In this document: piece by piece, positions 18,491 to 30,017 of the stretch | How positions within the stretch are numbered: the stretch's first letter is position 1 | Layout of the letters: the number at the start of each line of letters is the position of its first letter | From: Chara braunii | Lineage: Eukaryota > Streptophyta > Charophyceae > Charales > Characeae | Direction of reading: 5' to 3' | DNA: 35,142 nucleotides | NCBI GenBank assembly: GCA_003427395.1 | Contig: BFEA01000662.1 | Span: 648,800 to 683,941, forward strand | Notes under the pieces: model-generated | What the model was told of the DNA's origin: nothing | What the model saw: only the letters and a program-made list of their open reading frames with translations | Databases searched by the model: none | Position numbers and translations under genes: made by a program

Positions 18491-20118
18491 AGTCTCTGTG
18501 TATGGGTTCCTAGAAGAAGAAAAGTTGAAGTTAAGTATCAACTCGTATAATTACTTGGCGGATGCAACAATCCAGCATGGGAAAACCATTTGGAATGCTC
18601 CTGATTTTCATTAAGTGCGATTCGAGTTAGTGATGGGGAAACCATTTATTGAGGAGGACTCATGAGGTGAGAGAACATAAAAAAAAATGATGAATTAGGA
18701 TTTATATCATAAGGTCGAACTTATCAAAGACCCACTAACGATTGATCAGGAGCATAAGCAAATCAACAAGATTTTTATGATCACTGGGAAGATGTTCGTC
18801 CTTGTGAATTTTCTGATTTATTAGGACCGCATGAAAATTAAGAATGAAGATGGGGACGACATTGAGACCAGAAAAACTTGCAAAGAATGAGAATATGATG
18901 AGAAATATAGATTGATGGGGATGTGGTTAAATGGTGAGTTGAGAGAGGATGAGGTGGATCCAGTTGTTCCCCAGCAGAGCAACAACTTTGTTGTATGATA
19001 TGGTCATCTCTTTAAGAAATTCAATAATGGTATTCCAAAGAGAGTGGTAGCAGGGGTTGCACAACAACTTGATTGCAGCCTTTCACAATGGTGTGACAGA
19101 CAGACATAGATCGACATGGGTTACATTGAAAAAGGTTTAACATTTTTATTTTTTGGAAGGGATCAACAAGATGGTAATTGTCTTTTGTAAATGTTATCCC
19201 CCTTGCATTTTGTTCAACCCCTTAATCCACGCCATACAGCTGAGCCGGGAGTTGTGGTACACCTTGATTTGTTGATTATGCCACCTGGGATTAGTGGATA
19301 CAGATATATCTTCGATGCGAGGGATAACCTAACTAGGTTCGTTGATGATTGTGTCATTCGCGAGGGTACTGGACAAGTTTTAACAGAATGCATTGAAAAG
19401 TATTATCTTCAGTACCTGTTTGTCCGGAAATTTGTCATGAATTGAGGTGGTGAATTCCGAGTTGGAAAAGTGCAAACACTTTTGAAAAAGCTTTAAGGAA
19501 GTTTTAACTATACTACAAGGGCACATCCCCAGGCTAATGCGCCGGTTGAACGTGGACATGCCACTCTAACAAATTTGATGGCAAAATGGTATGCAGACAA
19601 TCCATCAAGATGACCAATATATTTAAGGACAACATTCTTTTTTGAGAATGTTACTATAAAGCGAACAACTGGGTATGCTCCAGTTACATTGTGGTTTGGG
19701 CGACATGCAACCTTTCCAATTGAAAGTTTTTTTACCACTTGGTGAAAGTAGAATGTGAAAACGAAGCTTTCAACGGAAGAGTTGTTGAAATTAACGGCGA
19801 GACAGGTGATGGCGACTGAGGAAAGGGTTGAGGAGGCCGCTATTTCTACATCAGAGAGTAGATAGGCAGACAAGGAAAAATGAGATATGGGGCCTTGTGT
19901 TCGTAAAAAGCCGTTGGAAGTTGGGAATATTGTTTTTCTTTATGACACGTCCTTGGAAAAATAGTGGTCTCGAAAATTGCACAGTCGATGATTGGGGTCC
20001 TATCACATTGCTATAAAATCTGAGCATAGAGGTTATGAAATCAAGGGACTGGATATGACTCGTGGTCGGAATTGGGTGTCAGAATCGCATTTGAGAAAAT
20101 TTATTCAAAGGATTTAAT
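18491..20118 (+). pseudogene. Decayed Ty3/Gypsy integrase
   Basis: Continues the same relic. The clearest part (19191-19445) reads VVVHLDLLIMPPG (first catalytic Asp), YRYIFDARDNLTRFV, and YLFVRKFVMN followed by a TGA and GGEF; the second catalytic Asp is replaced by Asn. Next comes RAHPQANAPVERGHATL with the catalytic Glu still present (about 19510-19570). The C-terminal part reads GYAPVTLWFGRHATFPIES and, near 20080, WVSESHLRKFI. A Cys-rich piece near 19180-19200 may be what remains of the HHCC finger. Stops occur throughout. The end at 20118 is the TAA after the last readable segment. LTRs were not identified. Confidence 0.75.
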
Positions 20119-21149
20119 AAAAGGTTTCAGTTGATATAGAACTTTTGATAATGAAAAACTTAACTCTCTTCTTTTAATTTTTTTTTTATACATGGGATCA
20201 TTAATTGCTGACTATTATCTGAGATCGGACGAAGTGTGAATGCTACTTTGAACTTTTGAGATTTGGATTTAATTTGGGGCACATGGTTTCATGTTTGTAA
20301 TAATTAATATTATTTACAACTTTGGTTCGTTGAAAAAGTTCGTAAAATTTTATGGATGGATTGAAAATTTTATTTTCGACTCCTAATTTTGAATGTTTTT
20401 TTTCTACTTTTTGATGTAATGAAATGCAATGCGATTGTATAAATATTATTGGACTGGAATGTTATGGAACTCTATGTGAAAATGTATGTTGTTACTTGAT
20501 GTACGTTTTGTTGTAAAAAGTTATAGGACAATGATATGTTATTTGATTTTATGGCTTGTAGGATAGCACTATGTGTTATTCGCTAAGGCATGCACTTCAA
20601 TTATTTATCATACACTAAAAGTTTCATAGTATTTTTAATTATCATGCTATGATGAGTCCTGATGCAGTGAACTCTGTAAATGGTAGTGAGGCCCATGTCG
20701 AAACTTGGTTTCCTTATCCATAATGAAATTTGTCATTTTTTACTTTTTAAAGAGGGTGGCTACACTATCATTGAAAAATAGAAAAATGTTATTGTGGTTG
20801 TTGGTAACTTGGTTGTAAGAGTGACGACTGTCGTTCGCCATGGGGGAAAAAGTGGTTACCTTGGTCTTGTGACAGGCCGGGTCGCCTCGCCTATATGGTC
20901 GAGTCTGACCAACTTCGATCATAGAAAAGGGGTAGTTCAACCTTACAAGTACGGGGCTAGCAAAAACATGACACTGGAATTGGCGAGAAGGTGGTGAGGC
21001 TTGAGTTTAAAACGGGGCTTGACGTCGAGATGCTATCCCATATGACGATTACACCACTCCTCGACGCATATCACAAGGTATACAGGAAAAATATCATGTG
21101 TGATGACTCGTAATTAGAGTGGGATACAAAACCTGGACAAGAAATTTCG
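20119..21149. other. Repeat-derived DNA without a recognised gene
   Basis: AT-rich to about 20780, then more balanced. A plus-strand frame at 20794-20997 (VVGNLVVRVTTVVRHGGKSG) has no motif I can name. It may be the 3' part of the Gypsy relic upstream, including its LTR, but I found no matching second copy. Confidence 0.35.
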
Positions 21150-21382
21150 ATGAATAGTTTCTCTCTACGTAGCATCGTGTTCGCATTCGGAGGCGAACGA
21201 GAACATATTCGCTCGAAAACGAACAAGCGCCCAAAACCCTCCGAACAAGAACATAACCCCCCCCCCCCCCCTCAAAAAAAGATGAAAAAATGTACGTTAT
21301 GTAAAATATCAATACAAGCAACTTTTGCCTTGGAGTCATGTTCAAATTCGTAGCCAATCATGAGTTAAAAATCCGAAACCAA
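21150..21382 (+). repeat. Short repeat copy: GTTCG-rich head, C run, common core
   Basis: Has a head rich in GTTCG and CGAAC words (21175-21245), a 15-base C run (21257-21271), an A run, and then the ~100-bp core (21283-21382) with GTTATGTAAAATA, TTTTGCCTTGGAGTCATGTT and TTAAAAATC. The core aligns with those near 14390, 15320, 21910 and 35040. Confidence 0.6.
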
Positions 21383-21397
21383 AAAAATACATATATG

Positions 21398-22130
21398 CAG
21401 AGTTGCCAGGCCGAACGTACGTAGGCCCCTAAGCTGACCCCCGAACGTTCGGGCGCTCCGATCCCCGTACAGGGCCCGAACTCGAAGGGGTTCTTACCCC
21501 GCCAAAAAATATTTTGATACCTAAAAATTATTATTATTATTATTTTTTTTTTTTGTGAGTTCTTTGTTAAGTAAACTACCTTTCTGTGAAGCCAAACAAT
21601 AATGAAATATCGGCAAAGATGGTGGTGTAAAAACTTGCTTTTCCACTTACTAATTTGTTTTTTTCTCTTTTCACTTTTTGTTTTCCCTTTATTTCGAAGC
21701 ATGAAAAAAATTATTATTTTTTTAAACTTTATTTGTAGGTTCTTTATTATGTAAGCTACATATGTATAAAATTTCATGGCATTTGACAAAGCTTAAAAAA
21801 AATAAAAAATCGCCGGTGTCAAAAACTTGCTCGTCCACGTAATAGTTTCATTCTCGTTTTATGTTTTCTTATTTTCATTAATATTATTTATTTTTCGTAC
21901 TTAATTTTTATTTCAAATTTGGTAAGGAATTTGGATGTACTGTTGAGGCAAATGTTGTTTAGTTTATTCTTCTGCATGACATATTGTTTTTTCAGAATTT
22001 TTGAAAACCTTTTTTTTTTTTTTTTTTTTTTTTTGGTTTCGCGTAACGTTCGAACTCGTCGAGAGGGGTTCCCAAATGTTCGGGCGTTCGGGTTCGGGTG
22101 TTCGGCCCGCTCCGAACGCCAGCAACCCTG
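21398..22130. mobile_element. hAT-like non-autonomous element
   Basis: Left end CAGAGTTGCCAGGCCGAACG and right end, read on the other strand, CAGGGTTGCTGGCGTTCGG; CAGGGTTG-type ends are typical of hAT transposons. The 8-bp flanks are CATATATG and TATATAAT, alike in composition but not a clean duplication. Inside are GTTCGG/CCGAAC-rich arms on both sides, two imperfect ~200-bp units (about 21550-21690 and 21715-21870), a long T run (22011-22034), and the common core on the minus strand (21905-22000). No transposase is present. Confidence 0.55.
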
Positions 22131-22149
22131 TATATAATTTTACGATAAA

Positions 22150-22316
22150 AAAATATGTTCGCGAGCTGTTCGCGCGAACGCGCGAACACGTTCGTGCGAA
22201 CATGAAGGGGCGCGAACACGCTCGCCATGCTACGCAGGTTTCTCTCATGAATGGTTGGTTCGGATTCTGTTTAGGCTGCCCATGAATGGTTGGTTCGGAT
22301 TCTGTCTAGGCCGCCT
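22150..22316. repeat. CGAAC/GTTCG palindromic stretch and a 35-bp tandem duplication
   Basis: 22157-22203 is built of nested palindromes (GTTCGCGCGAAC, CGAACACGTTCG) and begins and ends with ATGTTCG/CGAACAT. Then 22247-22281 and 22282-22316 are direct copies of a 35-bp unit (ATGAATGGTTGGTTCGGATT...) with three differences. Together with 21150-21245, the palindromic words suggest that the hAT-like element inserted into an older GTTCG-rich repeat. Confidence 0.65.
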
Positions 22317-23620
22317 AGAAGGTTGATTATTTTAAAAGACCCATCAGAGGGTTAAACCTAACTTTTTTTAGATAAATGAATGTGTCAACCAATTGGGTTT
22401 TTTAAAGGCTATCCGAAAGCTTTTTCGGCATCATTCTGAGAGACTAAATGATGTTTTTGAGTAATCACCAGTAAGATGATGCTGGAGCCATTTAGACAAA
22501 GTTCCTTGAATATTTTAATAATTCCAAAATTTGATCTGGTAAAAAAAATCAGGTTTTTGTGATAGGCTTACCAGAGGTTATATCTGGTACCATTCCAATA
22601 AAGAGTGATTGAATTTTAGACTACCGAGGAAATGACTCAGATTTTGGTTGACAGCTTCGACTTAATTTCGATTGGAGGGAATTTTGTTGTCATTTATAGA
22701 GGAGTTCCATAAAAATCCAGAAAGACCTATGTTACTTACTAATATAGGGTGAAACGATGGGTATGCCGTTCAGTACAGCCTGAGAATGTTGTCAAAGCAA
22801 ATACCCTGACAAGAGTATTTGTTGGGGTTTTTGAACGTCGAACACTGTCCGACTTTTTTTCTTGTTGAATTGAAAGACTTGATAAGACCGACATTTGTAA
22901 AAGTTCATTCCGACTAAATATGATTGCGAGAATATAATTTTTTTGGACCTTAGTCCAGATAGATACGACGTTCGATAGTAATGGCATAGTTTGCGGTTTC
23001 TAGTAAAGCCGCACAAATAGCCGGACATGGAAACGCTAAAGTTACGGGAAGGGGAGGCGACAGGCCGATGCTAAGACCTACCCGGTTCGGTGACCGATCA
23101 AGCCATGGTTATGCCGTCAATCGACGGGGTAGGGCCAACTGTGGCATCGTCAAGCTCGACTGTACTGGTAGTGGTAATGAACTTGAAATAGCTTGGACCT
23201 CTATGGATACAATGGTGAAGAGAGAGAGCTAGGGAGCCAAAGACTGATGATTGGAAGTCTTAGCTGACGTTTCAAAAACTTTCGAGCAAGCGAGTCATAT
23301 TCTCTCATCCATGAAAATCATGAAAATCACATCTCTTCTGGAGTTGGAAATCCAAACTTCACCTTAGGATTTGGTACAAGAGAATTCTTTCTTTGATCAG
23401 AAAGAGCTCCCTATAGGCATTGTGAAAAAGAAGATCAGTTAGGTCTTCCCTTGGGGGGTGTGGAGGTTGGATTGTTGGAGGCTGAACATTTGTTCAGCAA
23501 TGGATTGAGGGCCAAACATCATATCATTATCTTAGGCTTACATCAGTTATAAGCGGGGTCGATCAAAAGGGCTAGTATAGTTCACTGGAGACTGCCAATA
23601 TATCTTCAAGCACCCGTCGT
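22317..23620. other. No recognisable gene; possible remains of a retroelement
   Basis: All frames are broken. Around 22760-22830 the plus strand reads RVKRWVCRSVQPENVVKANT, which faintly recalls the region after RNase H in Gypsy elements, but I would not defend it. Confidence 0.3.
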
Positions 23621-23631
23621 GAAACGGCGCT

Positions 23632-23670
23632 ACCGGTACCCCCGAGGTTTCTGACGTCAGGGGTACCGGT
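23632..23670. repeat. Perfect 11-bp inverted repeat
   Basis: ACCGGTACCCC (23632-23642) pairs with GGGGTACCGGT (23660-23670) across a 17-nt spacer that contains a TGACGTCA palindrome. It could be a terminator-like hairpin, an element end or chance. Confidence 0.6.
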
Positions 23671-23929
23671 GGTTTAAGACAGCTTGCAGAAGTGCCAGAA
23701 GACTCATCACTTGCCATGTTGACGAAGTGCACTAGTTCCAAACTTACGTGGTCTCTGCTCGACAGGTGTTGAGCTTCCAAACCACTGCAAGCCTCTGGTA
23801 CATGGCATCTTCTATAGGATACAACAGAATCACTAGGTACATTGCATCTAGGAGTGAGTAATTTTGCCAGAAAACAGCAACAAGACATCCTCAAGCAGCA
23901 CGCTCTTCCTCGTCTTTACCCTCTGTTGG

Positions 23930-24095
23930 CAACAGGTAGGCCTAGGTGCTTTGGCGGCTGCATCCTGCTTTGGCGGCCTAGGTTAGAAGCTGATAAGCCT
24001 GCGTCCTTTGGGGGCTCCATTCTGCAGCAAACAAAGGTTCAGCCTCTCTGTTGGTAGCACATAAGCCTGCGTGCTTTGGGAGCTACTTCTGTGCC
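23930..24095 (+). repeat. Imperfect tandem repeats (~60 bp)
   Basis: TAGGCCTAGGTGCTTTGGCGG near 23937, ATAAGCCTGCGTCCTTTGGGGG near 23993 and ATAAGCCTGCGTGCTTTGGGAG near 24061, each followed by a GCT.C(A/C)T.CTG block. Roughly 56-68 bp apart. No gene. Confidence 0.55.
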
Positions 24096-24424
24096 TTCAG
24101 GTAGTTAACCCCTGCCATTGGAACGCGAGACGTTCTCCTCATTGCCTGACCCATTTTTGTACGCGTGAGCAGAAGTGATGAGCTTCATGACACTTTTGAC
24201 TCTTTTTGTCTCTTTTTTTTGTTGTGTTTTTTTGAATAGTTTCTTCTTTACAGGCTAGATGTTCTTGCGCTAAGCCGTGATGTGCATCTCGCACCTTTTT
24301 CCCTAATTGTGCTCTCTTAGGTCAGTGGCGGACAACAGGGGGGAGGTCCCACATGCAAAGAGGATTGGATTCAAGCACCTGAATCTGAATGTGTTTTATG
24401 CAGGGATGCAGAAAAGCAGATCAA

Positions 24425-24560
24425 CCAACGAGTCTAGCTCAATTGGTCCACCCACGAACTTCATTTGAAATTTGAATTGAAATTTAAAACTTCAATACCT
24501 TTTTTTCAAAAAATATATTTTATTACTTTCATGTTCTCCAAAAAGAAAGAAAAGGAAAAA
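24425..24560 (+). repeat. tRNA-derived SINE-like head, degraded
   Basis: TAGCTCAATTGG at 24435-24446 matches a pol III A box; flanking GTCTAGCTCAATTGGTCCA also resembles the 34768 SINE head. The B box is not clear. An A/T-rich tail follows. It lies about 200 bp before the Gypsy insertion. Confidence 0.45.
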
Positions 24561-24657
24561 CAACTGAAGAAAGGAAATAAAACTGTCTGCAGCCCGCCTG
24601 AATCGAAGTTAAGGACCATGACCACGTACGGCGCACTTAGTGCCAACCAGCTGTGAT

Positions 24658-25620
24658 TGCAATGAGCCCAGACGTGATGATACTCGTCAACATTACCAGT
24701 CCATATGATTATCGATCTGCTGATGAATGACAAACAATCTCAAATGTGTGTGATGATAGAATGAGGTGAGAATCATACACAGACGAAGGAGGAGAGAGGG
24801 AGAATAGACAAAGGAGAGAGAAGAAGACAACAACCCACTTCTACTTCGGGTTCCTCCTCCTCCTCGCCACCTCATCAATCAATAGACTGAATACAATGTC
24901 TGAAGTTCTTCCTCAAGGTGCCACGTGGCACATCAATCTGTCTACATCAGCAAATGGAGAGTATCGTCATAAACCAGGTACGTATCCTTGATAACCACAG
25001 TCTTGATCCCCTTCCGAAGTGACGAAGAATCAGAACAACCTCATCAACCTTGCAACCCGCCACGTCATCAATCATATACAGGTGGCAGCGGCCACGTCAG
25101 CATCGGCGCGTGGCAGCTGCTGACGTGGCCCCTGCCACGCGCCAATGCTGACGTGGCCACTGCCAGCACCATGCCAGCCAGCAGCGCCTTGCCGTCCTCC
25201 TCTGTCAGCATAGGGCAAACGTCAAGCCAATGACGCAAGACTGAATGTCATCCAGCCAGGAAGTTAACTCTTAAATAGCGTGGATGCGGGGTCTGGACCC
25301 CGGGTGCTGAAGTCCTGCACCGTCCAGATCTCGATGTGAAGGAGGGCCCAGATTGGCCAGAAACTGTATTCCTCCCGCCCTAAATATTGTCTGGGTACCT
25401 GCACACAATAAGTGAATGTATCCGACCATAGGCCTGGGCGCGGTACCTTTGACTCTACAGTTAACTTTGACTGTTGAATTTCCTTTGTGCTGCGTTCGGT
25501 CACACAGCCTCCTCGACAGACTCAGGCTGGGCATGTGTTAGTCACATAGCCCAGCATAGTCTGTGCTTTACCGGGGGCAACGTTCTAAGCCCCGGTCTGC
25601 TGCTGAACAGGGTTACTGCA
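24658..25620 (-). repeat. 3' LTR of the Gypsy element
   Basis: 963 bp. Differs from the other LTR mainly at 25117-25215, where it carries a 27-bp inverted repeat (25090-25116 with 25132-25158, 26 of 27 matching) not present in the 5' LTR. CCACGTCA and TGACGTGG words, which have the ACGT core of plant bZIP sites, are concentrated here. TTAAATAG near 25271 and a GC-rich hairpin GGGGTCTGGACCCC at 25289-25302 are shared by both LTRs. Confidence 0.9.
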
Positions 25621-25660
25621 TTCCTGCCGACCCAAATTTCGAGTTCCATCGCAGAAACAT

Positions 25661-27230
25661 TTAAGACTTCAACCCACGTTCATAAGCAGAGACGATATCA
25701 GGAGCAGATTCAAGGAATTCTTTTTTACTAAACCATCTGTCCTCATATGGTTTCTGACTTTTAAAACGAACCTTGAATTGCTTCTGGGGTCATCCTCCTG
25801 CACCTGTAGAGAAGAATCCTTGTTCTATAATTTGGTCCGCTTCATATCCACCATCCATATCTGGCGGTATCATAGATGGTCTATGAGGGAATTCATCTCC
25901 TTCTACATAAGGTAACAACTTACTCGCATGAAAGACAGAATAGGTCATGAGATGAGGGGGTATATCAAATTCTGTAAGACGGTCCCTCTGCATCTCCAAT
26001 CACTTTAAGAACTTCCCAGAGTCCAAAACAGACAGGCAGTAGTTTCTGAGAGACATTTTCTTCTAGTGAAAACTCTTTAGACTTGACCCAGACCAAATCA
26101 CCTTCTCTGAACGTTGATGGTCGTCGATGCTTATTAGCTTGTTCGATCATTCGGTCCCGAGCTTTCTTCAAGTTCTCCTTTACCTTTTTAATGTCTTCTT
26201 GAAACAATACTGCGTATTCGCGGGTCCCTGGAGGTAACCTAAGAAACTGATCCCTCGTCAATACATCAATGGGATGCTTAGGTTTCCACCCTTTATGTAG
26301 TGCGTTAGGTGTTCGTCCTGTAGAGGTATGAACACTACTATTATATGCACTTGCTATCTTAGGTAAGTTCCCATCCCAATATATTTGATCGGGTTTTACA
26401 TCCATGCGCAGAAGCTGTTGGCACAAACGGTTCATTTGTTTACTCTGCCCATTCGTTTCAGGATGTCTACCTGACGACATGGTTAGACGTGTACCGTATG
26501 CCTCCATCAACTTTTGCCATGACATTCTTGTGAACCGGGTATCTCTATCAGATACAATGGATAAAGGGAAACCATATTCAGTCACCCATCGTATCTGAAA
26601 CTTTTGGATCACAAGTTCCGTTCTAACTTTTTCGGGTAAGGGAATGAACATAGGATATTTAGAGAAACGATCCACGATCACCATCACTTGACTATTGCCA
26701 TGCCGACTTTTGGTGAGACTCATGAAATCCATGGAAATAGACTCACCTGATTCGCTTGGAATTAGTAACGGTCTGAGAAGACCAAGTGGATTCTCATGTG
26801 AGGGTTTGTTTATCTGACACACAAGATAAGTACGAACATAAGTTAGTACATCCTCTTTCAATCTCTTCCATTCAAAGCGTTCTCTAACTTCAGCGTAAGT
26901 TTTCTTGAAACCAAAATAACCTTCGGCGTCGTGACATTCCCCAATAATCAGACTTTTGATTTCTTCCTGGTGAAGAATACACAATCGTTGTTCAGTTTGG
27001 TCTAGCAAGAAAAACAAACCATCAGTTATCTTATAGTTGGGAAGCAGACTTGGGTCTTTCGCAAGGACATCCATGATAGGTTTCCATATTGGGTCATTAA
27101 CATATCCTTGGCGAATTTTATCTTTCAGATCATTCCTGACGTCTAGGTAAGAGACAATGGCACCAAAGAAATCACATTTTCTAGACAATGCATCTGCAAC
27201 CACGTTAGACTTACCTTTGATAGTGTTCAA
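25661..27230 (-). pseudogene. Gypsy integrase and chromodomain
   Basis: The main frame (27230-25965) begins NTIKGKSNVVADALSRKCD, the end of RNase H, then a damaged HHCC finger: the His in CHDAEGYFGF and the last Cys in YLVCQ remain, but the second His and first Cys are replaced by Tyr. DDE core: Asp in SMDFM (near residue 168), Asp in SIVSDRDTRF, but the expected Glu in the HPETNGQSKQMNR block is Lys, so it would not catalyse. The C-terminal part has REGDLVWVKSKEFS. After a frameshift near 25980 it continues with VFHASKLLPYVEGDEFPHRP and GYEADQIIEQGFF, then a TGA and QFKVRFK, YEDRWFSKKE, a chromodomain-like tail that ends at a TAA at 25661-25663. Chromodomains can direct integration to marked chromatin. 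Confidence 0.9.
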
Positions 27231-28176
27231 CTCAAAATCAAAGTGTCAATGAATGCAGACCATCGTACTAGCTTATCAGAGAGCCTAGGCTGTGTCTTTA
27301 TCCACTTCAGGGTAGAGTGGTCTGAATACACAGTGAAGTGTCTCCCTAATAGATAGTGTTTCCATGTGTCTAAGGCACAGACTAACGCATACAATTCCTT
27401 TCATAGGTAGAATTGACAACCTTTTCAGATGGCAATCGTGCAGACATAAACTCAATCGGTTTGTAACCATTGCCGTCGTTTTGTTGAAGCACTGCGCCAA
27501 TCCCATACTGACTTGCATCAGTGGTGACCACAAAGGAAAGAAGTGGATCAACAATTTTTAGAACAGGGTAGTGAGTCAGAGCGTACTTTACCTTTTTAAA
27601 TGAGGACTCACAATCCTTGTCCCACAACCATATTGTTATTTTCTTTAGCAATCTTCTCATTGGTGTAGGGAGTAATGAGAAGTTCATAACAAACTTCCTA
27701 TAATAGCTTGCCAAGCCAAGAAATGATCGTAACTCGGTTACAGACTTAGGTTGCGGCCAATATCTAATTGCCGATATTTTCTTTCCTCCAGGCCTGAGGT
27801 CATCTTGGTTCACTATATGTCCTAAGTATAAAACTTCGAGCTTAGCGAACTCATACTTCTTCGGGTTGATTTTGAAGTTGCCTTCTCGCATCTTACTCAA
27901 AACCAGACGAAGATGCTTCTCGTGTTCTTCCAAAGTTTTACTATACACGAGAATGTCATCCAAATAGACGATGACGAACTGATCCAACCATTGACGAAAT
28001 AACTCGTTCATTGACCGTTAAAATGTAGCAGGAGCATTAATCAATTCGAAGGGCATTACCATAAACTCGTAATGGCCATACCTGGTCCGGAAAGCAGTCT
28101 TGTGTTGATCCGCGGGCTCCACCTCGAACTGATGGTACCCAGACTTCAGATCAATTTTACTGAATTTCTTGCATCC
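27231..28176 (-). pseudogene. Gypsy RT palm and RNase H
   Basis: Upstream of the Met at 28011 the same frame gives [15 protein letters not shown] (motif A) and a TAA where Gln is expected. Then FVIVYLDDILVYSKT (YLDD, motif C), YLGHIVNQDDLRP (motif E region), VTELRSFLGLASYYRKFV (connection), and VVTTDASQYGIGAVLQQ (RNase H first Asp). A single-base loss in an A run near 27400 shifts the frame after TYER; another shift lies near 27245. A TAG (for CAG) separates this part from the preceding 28177-29205 frame. The YLDD catalytic residues are intact. Confidence 0.9.
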
Positions 28177-29205
28177 CTATAGTTGGTCAAGTAAATCGTC
28201 GATGCGAGGGAGTGGTTCGGCATTCTCGACAATGACGGCACTCAACCCTCGATAGTCAATACAAAGATGCAATTCACCTTCCTTTGGCACAAACAAGACA
28301 AGTGCTCCGTAAGGAGATGAACTAGGGCGAATCCATCCCTTGTCAGTAAGGTCCTGCAGTTGTTTCTTTACCTCCTCAAATTCCCTGGAAGACATTCGAT
28401 AGATAGGGCCCTTGGAAATTTTACTACCCGGAATAATCTCAATGGTGTGCTTTATAGCACGTTCAGTAATTCCGGTGGGTTCTTTCTGCAGATCCTTATA
28501 TTCAGAAAAAAAACTTTCAATCGTCGGAGGACAGGAAGAAGAAGACTCACCGGCTTTCTTTACCAGTACCAACATAACTTCGTGTTCCAACTTTTTATTA
28601 GAAACCATCGAACGGAAAACTGGATACCTCATACAGCAAAAGGATAGACTTGAGTCTGAGCCAGACTTATGATATAGTTTAATTGGTTTCAGTTCTGATT
28701 GCGCATCTTTGAGTTGCACAATCTTGTTTTTTAAATGAATGTCTGGGTTGGCTTCTTCGTGCCAGTCCATACCCAGAATGGTATCAAAAGGTAAATTTTT
28801 TTTTATGAGGAATAATAATTTATGCACAATCTTCTTTCCTTCCCTCGTTCGAAACTGACACTTAATACGATCAACATAATGAGAGACAGTGATCGTACTC
28901 TTGTCTGCTAACATAGACGTTATAGGTCGAGACAAGCCTTTTACCTTCATGCCGAGATGCAACTTACGGATTGCTTTCTCGGAGATGTAGGACCTCGTTG
29001 ATCCTGGGTCCAACATCGCACCAACTCGTGTTCGTGCGATCTCAACATCTGCAAACAACAACTCGCCCTTAGTCTTCGCCTTTCGAGCCCATGAGCTATG
29101 TAATGCTAGCAATTCGTTACCTAGCTCATCAAGGGAGTCGTCCAGAGAGACAAAACATAAGACATTGTCCATGCGCTCCTGCCAAGTCTTTCTAGTCATA
29201 CCCAT
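28177..29205 (-). pseudogene. Gypsy aspartic protease and RT N-terminus
   Basis: Residues about 62-74 read [13 protein letters not shown]: the protease motif with DPG instead of the usual D(S/T)G. The fold continues with [20 protein letters not shown] near residues 135-155, the second conserved block of Gypsy proteases. The RT starts near residue 255 with [32 protein letters not shown] and [13 protein letters not shown], and the frame ends at LLDQL followed by TAG. Pol was probably one polyprotein with the next two fragments; the protease would cut it. Confidence 0.88.
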
Positions 29206-29262
29206 TTCGACCCATGGCTTCCCATCGGCAATGTCAGTGTGCCATGAAAACGCTCTTTGTTT

Positions 29263-30015
29263 CTACCCTCCTGTCCTGGGTGACCCTCCCTTATTGGCCA
29301 CAACAACAGTGACTTCCCCCTTCCCGGAGTCACTGCTGTTATTATTTTCCTCGTTCGGCCACTTTTCCACTGTGTCGTCGTCAAAGAGGACAAGGGTGTG
29401 GTCTTGGCGCTTCTGTTGCAAGAGAACTCGTTTTCCGTTGTATTGTCTACCTCCTCCTCCTCCAGATTTAACTACCGCTGCACAAGAACTTTTGACTTGA
29501 AAAGTCATCTGTTCCCTCTGCAGGGCAAGGTAACGAATTTGCCTGTAGTTATACTTACCGGATTTCGCTTCAGTGACTAAGTGTCTTCGGATGGGCTCAG
29601 GCACCACGCGGAAATAGATGTACAACACTTGGCTGTCCTGCAAGTTCAACCCGGGAACCTGCAACAATCGGTCAACTTCGCGGGACAAAGCCTCAACTGA
29701 CGTCCAATGCTTTTGACCAATCGACGTCAATTGATCAAAAGCCTTGTCGACCGTCGTCTTGTCGAGAAAACGGTCCCTGGTTTTCGCCAAGAATTGTTTC
29801 AGTGTCAGAGTCTTCGCCCACTCACCGCTGTCTTCGAAACCCGCAGCATTGACATCGGCCAACGCCCATTGCTTGGCCTCACCACCCATGCAAGAAGTGG
29901 TGAACGCGACTTGGGACTCCGGCGCGACCGGTGTGGTACTCACATACGTTTGGATTTTTGCAATCCACAACAACAGACTTTCTTTCTTGTTGCAAAACGT
30001 AAACGACAACTTCAT
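29263..30015 (-). CDS. Gypsy Gag, retrotransposon-gag domain
   Basis: A 250-residue frame with the capsid-like Gag domain: LLLWIAKIQTYVSTTPV near the start, then AFTTSCMGGEAKQWALADV, TLTLKQFLAKTRDRFLDK, and LSREVDRLLQVPGLNLQDSQ. A Gly-rich stretch and a basic region follow. I do not see an intact CCHC knuckle. The start is an internal Met; upstream Gag sequence lies in other frames at 30018-30967. It would form the particle shell and bind element RNA. The stop at 29263 is followed by the protease frame, out of phase. Confidence 0.8.
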   Translation of the reverse strand: MKLSFTFCNKKESLLLWIAKIQTYVSTTPVAPESQVAFTTSCMGGEAKQWALADVNAAGFEDSGEWAKTLTLKQFLAKTRDRFLDKTTVDKAFDQLTSIGQKHWTSVEALSREVDRLLQVPGLNLQDSQVLYIYFRVVPEPIRRHLVTEAKSGKYNYRQIRYLALQREQMTFQVKSSCAAVVKSGGGGGRQYNGKRVLLQQKRQDHTLVLFDDDTVEKWPNEENNNSSDSGKGEVTVVVANKGGSPRTGG

Positions 30016-30017
30016 CT

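Noticed and set aside
22735-22900. RNase H or RT remnant of another Gypsy element
   Set aside because: Only a few residues look similar and the frames are too broken to support a call.
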